Position numbers and translations under genes: made by a program | Notes under the pieces: generated by a model | The model's input: only the letters and a program-made list of their open reading frames with translations | Told to the model about the DNA's origin: nothing | The model's database searches: none | Shown here: positions 18,059 through 25,581 of the stretch, one piece after another | How positions within the stretch are numbered: position 1 is the stretch's first letter | Layout of the letters: each line of letters starts with the position of its first letter | Assembly: GCA_002279935.1 (NCBI GenBank) | Contig: NCCZ01000023.1 | Location: forward strand, 1-62,546 | Length of the DNA stretch: 62,546 nucleotides | From: Hyphomicrobium sp. 12-62-95 | Lineage (GTDB): Bacteria; Pseudomonadota; Alphaproteobacteria; Rhizobiales; Hyphomicrobiaceae | Reading direction: 5' to 3'

Positions 18059-18107
18059 TGTCCGATCTCGTGCCGTGAATCAGGCGCCCAGGATCACCCA
18101 ACTGGCC
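17781..18107. mobile_element. Candidate ends of the IS1595-like remnant (imperfect inverted repeat)
   Basis: Left GGCAGTTCATGGGTGAT (17781-17797) and the reverse complement of the right side, GGCCAGTTGGGTGAT (18093-18107), match apart from a few insertions. They flank the transposase relic at the right distance. The match is short and I could not verify a target-site duplication. Confidence 0.35.
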
Positions 18108-18221
18108 CACACTCGGCAGGCCGGTGTGGGCTTCTCCCCTTGAGAACGGGGAGTGCAGAAACCGTGTGTCGGCTGGACAAAGACGCTTGTTGCCGCGCGG
18201 CCGTCCTGTCGGTGCTTTGGC

Positions 18222-18557
18222 TTATCGACTGGCGAGGACGACGATCAGGTAGAGGGTGGTCCAGGCTAGAGCGTAGGCGCCGAGGAGTAGGCTGCGATTG
18301 TTGGTTGGCTGGTGTTCTGCACGCGCTGTGTTGCCCCGGGCGTAGATGGCAGCAAGGTATGCGCCGAAGATTGACCAGAAGCCGGTCAGCAACAGCAGCA
18401 AATTGATTGAGAGTTCCGGCACGGTGAGACCACCGCCGAACAATGTGATGGCGGGCATTGCCGAAAGGAATGGCCACACGACCAGCGCCGGCAGGACAAC
18501 CGACCATGCCAGGATGCGATAGACATCACTCTTCAAGTCTACTGTAGCGCGGGACAT
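18222..18557 (-). CDS. Small integral membrane protein, unknown
   Basis: A 111-residue protein with three predicted helices at about 14-40, 48-72 and 88-110, and a polar loop (RGNTARAEHQPTNNR). I do not recognise a family. It stands alone on the minus strand between the transposase relic and the repeat-rich gap before yebC; two small hairpins (CCCACAC/GTGTGGG and CTCCCC/GGGGAG) lie just 3' of it at about 18106-18152. Confidence 0.6.
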   Translation of the reverse strand: MSRATVDLKSDVYRILAWSVVLPALVVWPFLSAMPAITLFGGGLTVPELSINLLLLLTGFWSIFGAYLAAIYARGNTARAEHQPTNNRSLLLGAYALAWTTLYLIVVLASR

Positions 18558-18746
18558 CGAAACGACCTCTTTTTTGCATTGCGCTTATGTCTACGAGCGC
18601 GCGCTTGTGAAGATCGGATCGTTGACCGCGGCATCCTGGCTTGGATGAATTGCTTTTCGGTGTGTCGATGATCTCCAACGTCGTCGACAGGGGAGTCCTT
18701 CCATAGCGAGACGCATTGATGTTTGCGGCGCGATGGGGCCCGGGCA

Positions 18747-18764
18747 CCCCGGCATTCGCCGGGG
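18747..18764. repeat. REP-like hairpin 1
   Basis: CCCCGGC-ATTC-GCCGGGG, embedded in a context (GGGCACC...GGCATGCCCAGGATGAC) resembling the intergenic repeats dispersed in many alphaproteobacterial genomes. Copy number cannot be checked in this window. Confidence 0.5.
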
Positions 18765-18815
18765 CAGGCATGCCCAGGATGACAACTGTAGGCCGGGGTG
18801 AGCGGTGGGTTGTCC

Positions 18816-18846
18816 CCCTCTCCCCATCGTCTTCGATGGGAGAGGG
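18816..18846. repeat. REP-like hairpin 2
   Basis: CCCTCTCC(C)CATCG pairs with CGATGGGAGAGGG around TCTT, with one bulged C, followed by GCCGGGGTGAGGGG. This resembles a dispersed proteobacterial intergenic repeat. Confidence 0.5.
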
Positions 18847-18946
18847 CCGGGGTGAGGGGCAGCCGCTTGTGCGAGGGCCGATACGCCCGCCTTGGACAAT
18901 GAGCCGAGACACTAGAGGGGATTCGGTGCGGCGGGTGATCGGGGAG

Positions 18947-18998
18947 GACATAAGACGGTGCTAGGCACCACGGCCGGTGCCTAGCACCGTCTTATGTC
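18947..18998. repeat. Perfect 23-bp inverted repeat
   Basis: Arms 18947-18969 (beginning GACATAAGACGGTGCTAGGC) and 18976-18998 are perfectly complementary, with the 6-nt loop ACGGCC. No U-run follows on either strand. It is longer and cleaner than a typical terminator, so it may be a mobile palindromic element or a protein-binding cruciform. Confidence 0.8.
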
Positions 18999-19100
18999 GC
19001 TTAAAATGATGGCGGCTCGGAGCTCCGGGGGAGCTGACCGAGCCGCTGGGGTTGGGCGGAACGTTTTACATCTGGACTTTACGTCGTCTTCTGGCATCGG

Positions 19101-19182
19101 GATGAGAAGCGGGTCTTCTCATCGAGATGGTACAGGTCGAACGGACCTGTCGGGGGTTATGGGACAGGTCGAACAGACCCGT
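19101..19182. repeat. Three consecutive small hairpins
   Basis: Hairpin a: GATGAGAAG/CTTCTCATC (19101-19123). Hairpin b: ACAGGTC/GACCTGT (19132-19150). Hairpin c: ACAGGTC/GACCCGT (19164-19182), a near copy of b with one mismatch. b and c are direct repeats 32 bp apart. They lie 90-175 bp upstream of the CtrA-type box. Confidence 0.6.
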
Positions 19183-19273
19183 CGTCGTGTGGGACTGCCT
19201 GCTGGGCAGCTCCGGCAGTCACCGGGGTGGAGGGGCGAATCACCTCCACGCGTTAACTTTTGGGTAAAAAAGG

Positions 19274-19289
19274 TTAACAAAGGGTTAAC
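19274..19289. promoter_or_regulatory. Perfect CtrA-type binding box upstream of yebC
   Basis: TTAA-CAAAGGG-TTAAC matches the full CtrA consensus TTAA-N7-TTAAC. A degenerate second box (TTAACTTTTGGGTAAA) lies just upstream, and the region is framed by GCGTTAAC...GTTAACGC. CtrA is the alphaproteobacterial cell-cycle response regulator. The box is about 90 bp before the yebC start. Confidence 0.6.
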
Positions 19290-19380
19290 GCGGTGCGTGC
19301 CTGCGGACTTGACCTTGGGGCGCGCATCGCCGGATAACGCCCGTCTTCCTTGCAGCTCATAGACCGAAGCGGATACCGCC

Positions 19381-20130
19381 ATGGCCGGCCATTCAGCGTT
19401 CAAGAACATCATGCACAAGAAGGGCAAGGCTGACGCCGCCCGTGCCAAGATGTTTGCGAAGTTCTCGCGCGAAATCACTGTTGCGGCCAAGCTCGGCAGT
19501 CCCGACCCGGCGATGAACCCGCGTCTGCGGCTGGCGATTGCGGATGCGCGGGCGGAGAACATGCCCAAGGACAACATTGAGCGGGCGATCAAGAAGGCGG
19601 CGGGCACCGACACGGCGAACTACGAGAACGTGCGCTACGAGGGCTATGCTCCCGGCGGCGTGGCGGTGATCGTCGAAGCGCTGACGGACAACCGCAATCG
19701 GACGGGCGGCGTCGTGCGCTCGGTGTTCACGAAGTATGATGGCAACCTCGGCTCGACGGGCTCGGTGAGCCACATGTTCCAGCATGTGGGCGAGATCACT
19801 TACAAGGCGGCGGTCGGGTCGGCGGATGCGGTGCTGGAGGCGGCCATTGAGGCGGGGGCCGATGACGTGGTGTCGGACGCGCATGGTCATCTGATCACCT
19901 GCTCATTCGATACGCTGGGGACGGTGGCCGGCGCACTCGAAGAGAAGCTCGGTGAGCCGCAGAGCGTGAAGTCAATCTGGAAGCCGACGCTGACGACGCC
20001 CGTGGACGAAGAGGCCGCGCAGTCGATCTTCAAGCTGATCGCGGCGCTGGAAGATGATGACGACGTGCAGAGCGTCTTCGCCAATTTCGAGATTTCCGAC
20101 GACATCATGAAGCGGCTGACCGCGGCCTGA
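19381..20130 (+). CDS. yebC: YebC/PmpR family protein (translation or DNA-binding factor)
   Basis: A 249-residue cytoplasmic protein of the normal YebC length, starting with the typical MAGHSAFKNIMHKKGKADA. Conserved blocks include RLRLAIADARAENMPKDNIERAI (about 43-65, first domain) and YEGYAPGGVAVIVEALTDNRNRT (about 81-103). YebC proteins have been described as transcription regulators and more recently as relieving ribosome stalling at proline-rich stretches. It heads the ruv region, as in many Rhizobiales. A hairpin follows the stop. Confidence 0.95.
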   Translation: MAGHSAFKNIMHKKGKADAARAKMFAKFSREITVAAKLGSPDPAMNPRLRLAIADARAENMPKDNIERAIKKAAGTDTANYENVRYEGYAPGGVAVIVEALTDNRNRTGGVVRSVFTKYDGNLGSTGSVSHMFQHVGEITYKAAVGSADAVLEAAIEAGADDVVSDAHGHLITCSFDTLGTVAGALEEKLGEPQSVKSIWKPTLTTPVDEEAAQSIFKLIAALEDDDDVQSVFANFEISDDIMKRLTAA

Positions 20131-20148
20131 TCTCAGTTGTAACAGTCG

Positions 20149-20175
20149 GCGGCCAGCACTTGGGGCGCTGGCCGC
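20149..20175. terminator. Hairpin between convergent yebC and the Cys/Met-rich gene
   Basis: GCGGCCAGC pairs with GCTGGCCGC around a 9-nt loop, directly after yebC and only 6 bp from the end of the convergent gene. No strong U-run; probably a shared, weak terminator. Confidence 0.5.
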
Positions 20176-20181
20176 ATTGCT

Positions 20182-20457
20182 TCAGCCGTTCATGCCACCG
20201 CAGCAGCCGCAACCAGTCTTTTTCATTTCGCCCATCGGTGCGTCTGATTTGGGACCATCGCCCATGTCCATGCCGGCGTGGGGATCAGACTTTTGCGACT
20301 CGGATTTCGACTCGCCCATCTTCGAATGATCCATGCCCTTCATGCACATCGCCTTGCCTTCGGCTTTGGCGGCCGGTTGTTTGTCGCCGCCGCAGCAAGC
20401 CATGGCTGGCGACGCAAATGCGAGCGAAGCCGCGATCGCTATGTAGAGTGCCTTCAT
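20182..20457 (-). CDS. Small secreted Cys/Met/His-rich protein, probably metal-binding
   Basis: A 91-residue exported protein. The signal peptide (about 1-20) ends at SPAMA; the mature part starts with CCGG, continues with a CMKGMDHSKMG segment and a long Asp/Lys/Ser linker rich in Met and His, and ends GCGCCGGMNG. Clustered Cys at both ends with Met/His between is typical of copper- or silver-binding peptides; no named family is recognised. It is on the minus strand, convergent with yebC and divergent from ruvC, so it is a single-gene unit inserted in the conserved yebC-ruvCAB order. Metal specificity is inference. Confidence 0.75.
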   Translation of the reverse strand: MKALYIAIAASLAFASPAMACCGGDKQPAAKAEGKAMCMKGMDHSKMGESKSESQKSDPHAGMDMGDGPKSDAPMGEMKKTGCGCCGGMNG

Positions 20458-20583
20458 GGGGTTTCCTTCCTAACTTCTTACCATTTCGGAGAGTTGATAG
20501 CTTAGGCCTCGCGGTTTTTAGCAGCAAGGGTTGTTGAGGGGGGGGGCGAGCGGCGAATCACGCGCCGTGGTATGCGTGCGGCC

Positions 20584-21108
20584 ATGAGTGGAACTGCGAC
20601 ACGGATTCTGGGGCTTGACCCCGGCTTGAGGCGGACGGGGTGGGGCATCATCGAGAGCGATGGGGTCCGGCTCAGTTATGTGGCGTCGGGCGTGATCACG
20701 TCGGACGGGGATGATGAGCTGGCCTACCGGCTGGCGGAACTCTATCAGGGCATCTTGGGCGTGATCGCGGCGCATAAGCCGGCGGAAGCGGCGGTGGAAG
20801 AGACGTTCGTGAACGAGAACCCGCGCTCGACCTTGAAACTGGGGCAGGCGCGCGGCATGGCGCTGTTGGCGCCGGCGATGAAGGGGCTCGTGGTGGCGGA
20901 ATATACGCCGAACTTGATTAAGAAGAGCGTTGTCGGCGCGGGGCACGCGGAGAAGCATCAGATCCAGGCGATGATCGGGTTCTTGCTGCCGCGGGCGAAA
21001 TTCGACAGCGCGGACGAGGCTGATGCCTTGGCGATTGCGATCTGCCATGCGAGCCATCGGGCGTCGCGGGCGCTGGCGGCACGGGTCGCGCGGGAGAGTG
21101 CACGATGA
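20584..21108 (+). CDS. ruvC: Holliday junction resolvase RuvC
   Basis: A 174-residue endonuclease that cuts Holliday junctions. Acidic active-site residues appear in LGLDPGLRRTGWG near the start, in the EETF segment and in DEADALAIAICHA near the end. ATG 20584 gives the common start; ATG 20572 in frame is an alternative. It overlaps ruvA by 4 bp (ATGA). The ruvCAB order with small genes before ruvB fits Rhizobiales. Confidence 0.95.
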   Translation: MSGTATRILGLDPGLRRTGWGIIESDGVRLSYVASGVITSDGDDELAYRLAELYQGILGVIAAHKPAEAAVEETFVNENPRSTLKLGQARGMALLAPAMKGLVVAEYTPNLIKKSVVGAGHAEKHQIQAMIGFLLPRAKFDSADEADALAIAICHASHRASRALAARVARESAR

Positions 21109-21737
21109 TCGGGAAGCTGAAGGGCCTCGTGGATGCGATTGGCGAGAGCCATGCGATCATTGATGTGAACGGGGTGGGGTATGAGGTGCAGCTGTCGTCG
21201 CGGACGCTGCGCAAATTGAAGATCGGCGAAGTGGCGTCGCTGACCATCGACACGCACGTGCGCGAGGATGCGATCCGGCTGTATGGCTTCACGAGCGAAG
21301 TGGAGCGGAGCTGGTTTCGCACGCTGCAGACCGTGCAGGGGGTCGGCTCGAAAGTGGCGCTGGGCGTGCTCGGTGTGCTGTCGACCAATGATCTCGCGAA
21401 TGCGATCGCGTTGCAGAATTCAGCCGCCGTTGAGCAGGCGCCGGGGGTTGGCAAGAAGCTGGCACAGCGGATCGTGGCGGAGTTGAAGGACAAGGCGCCG
21501 GCGCTGTCAGTGGCGGGGCTCAATGTAGGGCCGGCTGCGAAGGGCGCGGCAGCAGAGTCCGAAGATGGACCGGTGACGGGCATGGCTGCGGCGGAGGCGA
21601 TCTCGGCGTTGTCGAATTTGGGCTACAATCCGGGGCAGGCATCGGCGGCGGTGGCTGCGGCTCTGAAAGAGTTGGGGGCTGCGGCGGATACGGCGCAGCT
21701 GATCCGGCGGGGCTTGAAAGAATTGGCGGCGCGTTAG
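21105..21737 (+). CDS. ruvA: Holliday junction DNA helicase subunit RuvA
   Basis: A 210-residue protein that binds four-way junctions as a tetramer and loads RuvB. It has an N-terminal OB fold (MIGKLKGLVD...IIDVNGVGYEV), two helix-hairpin-helix motifs (VQGVGSKVAL and APGVGKKLAQRI) and a C-terminal three-helix domain after an Ala/Gly linker. Translation is coupled to ruvC. Confidence 0.96.
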   Translation: MIGKLKGLVDAIGESHAIIDVNGVGYEVQLSSRTLRKLKIGEVASLTIDTHVREDAIRLYGFTSEVERSWFRTLQTVQGVGSKVALGVLGVLSTNDLANAIALQNSAAVEQAPGVGKKLAQRIVAELKDKAPALSVAGLNVGPAAKGAAAESEDGPVTGMAAAEAISALSNLGYNPGQASAAVAAALKELGAAADTAQLIRRGLKELAAR

Positions 21738-21755
21738 CTGCTTAAGGAGACTCGT

Positions 21756-21983
21756 ATGCGGCTTTTGACGACCCTCTTGGCGCTCTTCTGGATCGCTGGC
21801 GTGGCGTGGTTCGGGTGGACGGCGCTGCCGCAATTGCCGCTTGATGTTAGCGCGTCGGATCCTTCGACGCTGGAGGCGCTCAACGCGGCGCGGATGCAGC
21901 ATGGCGCACTTTTCGCGGCGATTGCATTGCTGCCCGCTATGGCCGCCGTTGCGATCGGGCGCTGGTTAACGCGGACGCGCTGA
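21756..21983 (+). CDS. Small two-helix membrane protein
   Basis: A 75-residue protein with hydrophobic helices at about 4-25 and 48-68 separated by a polar loop. It starts 19 bp after ruvA with AAGGAG upstream, in the ruv operon. No family is recognised. Confidence 0.6.
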   Translation: MRLLTTLLALFWIAGVAWFGWTALPQLPLDVSASDPSTLEALNAARMQHGALFAAIALLPAMAAVAIGRWLTRTR

Positions 21984-22098
21984 ACCGCCTGAAATTAAGC
22001 AATTGTCTGAGGTATTTCGTTTACAATTTGGCGACGATCATGGGCTGCCGCGCGTTCTAATCTGCGGCGGTTTCGTTTTTGCGTGGAGTTCAAGTGCC

Positions 22099-22467
22099 AT
22101 GATCTTGCGTCCCCTCGCGCCGGTCAGTGCCGCGGTAGAGACCGCCGCCGCCGAGGCGCGCGCGTTGCTCGAACGCCGATTTGCGAAGCGGAAAGCTGTC
22201 GCGACGAATGCCCTGATCGTTAGTCCCGACATCAGCGTTCCCCTTGCCTGCATGGTGCGGGATATTTCGCCGACGGGGGCGCGGCTCGAACTTATAAAAT
22301 CGATTGAAAATCCCCTCGGCGGACGGGCCAAATTGCCGGGCACGTTCACGATCAACTTGCGGCTCGACCGGATGGAAGTGGATTGCGGCATCGTTTGGCG
22401 CAACGGGGCGTTCGTCGGCGTGCGGTTTTTGTCGACGCCGCGCACGCATACACGGAACGGAAGATAA
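22099..22467 (+). CDS. PilZ-domain protein
   Basis: About 122 residues from ATG 22099; a longer frame from TTG 22003 is less likely. The RRFAKRKA segment followed by a DISPTGARLEL segment matches the two PilZ c-di-GMP contacts (RxxxR and DxSxxG), and the remaining beta-rich part fits a PilZ barrel (VWRNGAFVGVRF). PilZ proteins bind cyclic di-GMP or act as degenerate adaptors. The Arg spacing is close to but not exactly canonical, so binding is unproven. It sits between ruvA and ruvB. Confidence 0.65.
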   Translation: MILRPLAPVSAAVETAAAEARALLERRFAKRKAVATNALIVSPDISVPLACMVRDISPTGARLELIKSIENPLGGRAKLPGTFTINLRLDRMEVDCGIVWRNGAFVGVRFLSTPRTHTRNGR

Positions 22468-22533
22468 GCCGCAGGGGTTGCCATAAATTGCGCCGGGCTG
22501 GCGGGCATTATGCTCACCGTTCAATGAGCGGGA

Positions 22534-23052
22534 GTGCAATTCGTGGCTGACGGTGAGCTATCCACGGTCAAAGCGGGCGCGACGTGGGGGCGCCGTGTGT
22601 GGGCGCTGGTGAAGGCCGTGGTGCCGACCATTCTCATCTTTCTGGCTGTCGGGCCGGTGATTGGCTACTTCGCGATCATGCTTCCGATCGCCATGACCGC
22701 GACCGGGGGGCCACTGGGGCCGCTCGAGGGCTTGGTGAGTACGCTGGGGTTGCTGCCGCTTGGCGCTCTGTTTGCTTACATGATCGGATATGGGCCGGCA
22801 CTGGTGACGGGCGCGGCGGTCGCGCTTGCGGATTGCGTGGTCGATTTGGGCTCTTACCGGACGCCGGCGGCGATTGTGCTGGGAGCGGGCGTGACGCTCG
22901 TGCTCTTCTTGGGTATTTCCGAATTGCCGGATCGGCCACGGGTTGAGGCGCTGGACGGGGCGGCATCGGTGGCGGCCGCGATTGGGGCGATGGCGGCGGG
23001 TGTGTGTGCGATGATTGCACCGCGGCGGGCACCTGTTTGGCCTGCGGCTTGA
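22534..23052 (+). CDS. Integral membrane protein, unknown
   Basis: A 172-residue protein with about five helices (about 22-50, 62-82, 88-105, 110-130, 145-163). The GTG start at 22534 has a Gly/Ala-rich upstream region (GAGCGGGAG); GTG 22543 is an alternative. I do not recognise a family. It lies between the PilZ gene and ruvB and ends 31 bp before ruvB, so co-transcription is likely. Confidence 0.65.
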   Translation: MQFVADGELSTVKAGATWGRRVWALVKAVVPTILIFLAVGPVIGYFAIMLPIAMTATGGPLGPLEGLVSTLGLLPLGALFAYMIGYGPALVTGAAVALADCVVDLGSYRTPAAIVLGAGVTLVLFLGISELPDRPRVEALDGAASVAAAIGAMAAGVCAMIAPRRAPVWPAA

Positions 23053-23083
23053 CGGGCGGGGCGAATAGCGCCACGAACAAAAC

Positions 23084-24130
23084 ATGACCGATCGCCTGAT
23101 CTCCTCGGCTAAACGCGAGGTCGATGCCTTTGAAGCGTCGATCCGTCCCCAGTCGCTCGATGAATTCATCGGGCAGGAGCAGGCGCGCGCCAACCTCAAG
23201 GTGTTCATCCAGGCGGCGAAGTCGCGCGGCGATGCGCTCGATCATGTGCTGTTTGCGGGGCCGCCGGGTCTTGGCAAGACGACGCTGGCGCAGATCATGG
23301 CCAAGGAACTGGGCGTCGGGTTTCGCGCGACGTCGGGGCCGGTGATTTCGAAGGCCGGCGATCTGGCGGCGCTGCTGACGAACCTGGAAGAGCGCGACGT
23401 GCTCTTCATCGATGAAATTCACCGGCTCAATCCGGCGGTGGAGGAAATTCTCTATCCGGCGATGGAGGACTTTAAGCTCGACCTCATCATCGGGGAAGGG
23501 CCGGCAGCGCGTTCGGTGCAGATCGATCTGGCGAAGTTTACGCTCGTTGGGGCGACGACGCGGGCGGGCTTGCTGACGACACCTTTGCGCGACCGGTTCG
23601 GGATTCCGGTGCGGCTCAACTTTTATACCAACGAGGAATTGGAACTGGTCGTGGCGCGTGGGGCGCGGGTACTTGGTGCGCCATTGCGGGCGGACGGGGC
23701 GCGCGAGATTGCACGGCGCGCACGTGGGACGCCGCGGATCGCCGGCCGGCTTTTGCGCCGCGTGCGTGATTTTGCGTCCGTGGCGGGTGTCGAGATCATC
23801 GATGCGGGGATCGCGGATACGGCGCTGCGTGCGCTGGAGGTCGATAGCGAGGGGCTCGATGCTCTCGATCACCGCTATCTGATGTGCATTGCGAAAAACT
23901 ACGAGGGCGGGCCGGTGGGCGTCGAGACACTGGCGGCGGCGCTGTCGGAACCGCGCGATGCGATCGAGGAAATCGTCGAGCCGTATCTTCTGCAGCAGGG
24001 GTTTGTGGGGCGGACGCCGCGCGGGCGCGTGATGACGCTGAAGGCGTGGCGGCATTTGGGGATGTCGGGGCCGTCGCGTAACGCGGTGCCGGATCTGTTC
24101 ACCGACGCGGACGGGGCCGACGGCGCGTGA
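23084..24130 (+). CDS. ruvB: Holliday junction branch-migration ATPase RuvB
   Basis: A 348-residue AAA+ motor with Walker A GPPGLGKTTLA (about 62-72), Walker B DEIH (about 113), the sensor region GATTRAGLL and the C-terminal winged helix ending GFVGRTPRGRV. It normally works with RuvA. It overlaps the following metallophosphoesterase start by 4 bp (GTGA). Confidence 0.97.
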   Translation: MTDRLISSAKREVDAFEASIRPQSLDEFIGQEQARANLKVFIQAAKSRGDALDHVLFAGPPGLGKTTLAQIMAKELGVGFRATSGPVISKAGDLAALLTNLEERDVLFIDEIHRLNPAVEEILYPAMEDFKLDLIIGEGPAARSVQIDLAKFTLVGATTRAGLLTTPLRDRFGIPVRLNFYTNEELELVVARGARVLGAPLRADGAREIARRARGTPRIAGRLLRRVRDFASVAGVEIIDAGIADTALRALEVDSEGLDALDHRYLMCIAKNYEGGPVGVETLAAALSEPRDAIEEIVEPYLLQQGFVGRTPRGRVMTLKAWRHLGMSGPSRNAVPDLFTDADGADGA

Positions 24131-25038
24131 TCACGCGGCGGACATTTCTACGAGGGATCGGGGTCGCGGTCGGCAGTGGCATCGGTCTGGCCGGATATGC
24201 GTTTGGAATCGAGCCGCTCTATCGTCTGTCGGTCACGACGTACCGGGTGACGCCACGCAATTGGCCGTCGGGACTGCGTGTGAAACTGGCAATTGTCGCG
24301 GATCTGCACGCTCATCGGTATTCGATGCCGATCGCACGCATTGAAGAGATCGTGACTGCGACGAACGGGGTTGATGCCGATGCGATCCTTTTACTCGGCG
24401 ATTACATGTCGGGAAAATATTGGCGGTCGCCACGTCTTGCGGCGGAAGATTGGGCGCCGATCCTGGGTCAATTGCGGGCGCCACTCGGTGTGCATGCGGT
24501 GCTCGGCAACCATGACTGGTGGGAAGAAGCGGACGCGCAACGGTTGCGGCGGGGGCCTGTTCCATCCCAGCTTCAATTGGAAAAGGCCGGAATTCCCGTT
24601 TACCAGAACGAGGTCGTCCGTCTGACAAAGGATGGGCAACCGTTCTGGTTGGCGGGGCTTGCCGATCAGATTGCGTTCATCACCGGCATTGTCGCCGGCC
24701 GGATGGTTTTCCAGGGGCTCGATGATCTTCCCGGTACGCTGGCGAAGATTACCGACGATGCGCCGGTGATTCTGATGGCGCACGAACCAGATATCTTTCC
24801 GAAGGTGCCGGATCGGGTGGCGCTGACGCTGTCGGGGCATACGCACGGCGGGCAGGTGCGGCTGTTCGGCTGGTCGCCGATCGTTCCGTCTGAGTTCGGT
24901 AACCGCTATGCCTACGGGCATGTGACCGAGGATAAGCGGCACCTCATCGTGTCGGGCGGGCTGGGTTGTTCGATCTTGCCGCTGCGGTTTGGCGTGCCGC
25001 CGGAAATCGTCGTCGTTGAGCTTGGAGCGGATGCGTGA
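24127..25038 (+). CDS. Metallophosphoesterase with Tat-type signal
   Basis: A 303-residue calcineurin-like phosphoesterase, starting with GTG. The N terminus has a Tat-like RRTFLRG followed by a hydrophobic stretch, so it is anchored in or exported across the membrane. The metal motifs are ADLHAHR, LLGDYMSG, GNHDWW and SGHTHGGQ, in canonical order. YkuE/YaeI-type relatives act on lipid or nucleotide phosphates; substrate here is unknown. Overlaps ruvB by 4 bp and the thioesterase by 4 bp. Confidence 0.88.
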   Translation: MITRRTFLRGIGVAVGSGIGLAGYAFGIEPLYRLSVTTYRVTPRNWPSGLRVKLAIVADLHAHRYSMPIARIEEIVTATNGVDADAILLLGDYMSGKYWRSPRLAAEDWAPILGQLRAPLGVHAVLGNHDWWEEADAQRLRRGPVPSQLQLEKAGIPVYQNEVVRLTKDGQPFWLAGLADQIAFITGIVAGRMVFQGLDDLPGTLAKITDDAPVILMAHEPDIFPKVPDRVALTLSGHTHGGQVRLFGWSPIVPSEFGNRYAYGHVTEDKRHLIVSGGLGCSILPLRFGVPPEIVVVELGADA

Positions 25039-25514
25039 GTGAAAAATTGCCTTGGCCTGATCTTGCGGGACGGATCATCGATGACGGGACCGGGCGGTGG
25101 CACGTGCTGCCGGTGCGGGTTTATTTCGAGGATACGGATGCGGGCGGGATCGCCTATCACGCGTCGTATATCCGCTGGTGCGAGCGGGGGCGGACGGATT
25201 TCCTGCGGCTATTGGGAACGGATTCCCGGCGTTTGATCGATGGGTCGGACAGCCATGAACCGGCGGCGTTTGTCGTCAGGCGGATGAACTGCGAATTTTT
25301 GCGCCCGTCGCGGATGGACGACATCCTGGAGGTTGAAACGCGGGTCAAGGCGCTGGGCGGGGCGAGTGTGACGCTTTTGCAGACGGTCAAGAACGGGGCG
25401 CGGGCGGTGTTCGAGGCGGAGGTGACCGTTGTGCTCGTTGCGGTTTCCGGCAAGCCGCTCCGGCTTTCAAGCGCCATCCGGACCGGGTTTGGCGGCGGGG
25501 CGGCTGGACAATAG
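25035..25514 (+). CDS. ybgC: Acyl-CoA thioesterase, YbgC type (Tol-Pal associated)
   Basis: A 159-residue hot-dog thioesterase starting with GTG, overlapping the previous gene by 4 bp. The active-site segment FEDTDAGGIAYHASY is the YbgC/BaaT signature, with the catalytic Asp. ybgC is found upstream of tolQ in most proteobacteria; here a carbonic anhydrase gene separates it from tolQ. Confidence 0.9.
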   Translation: MSEKLPWPDLAGRIIDDGTGRWHVLPVRVYFEDTDAGGIAYHASYIRWCERGRTDFLRLLGTDSRRLIDGSDSHEPAAFVVRRMNCEFLRPSRMDDILEVETRVKALGGASVTLLQTVKNGARAVFEAEVTVVLVAVSGKPLRLSSAIRTGFGGGAAGQ

Positions 25515-25538
25515 GGCGGGGGCGGCCGAAACTGGGGG

Positions 25539-25570
25539 CTTGTTGACCTGCGTACTTGTTGACCTGCGTA
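25539..25570. repeat. Exact 16-bp tandem duplication before the carbonic anhydrase start
   Basis: CTTGTTGACCTGCGTA occurs twice back to back (25539-25554 and 25555-25570), directly upstream of ATG 25582. Confidence 0.85.
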
Positions 25571-25581
25571 CTGGGGTGGCC

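Larger units (their letters stand above)
18558..19380. other. 823-bp gene-poor, repeat-rich gap before yebC
   Basis: No convincing gene. From left to right it holds two REP-like hairpins, a 23-bp perfect inverted repeat, three consecutive small hairpins and a CtrA-type box, each listed separately. It carries the promoter of yebC at its right end. Confidence 0.7.

Noticed and set aside
22676..24055. A 459-residue minus-strand frame
   Set aside because: Antisense to ruvB; Arg/Pro/His-rich high-G+C shadow.
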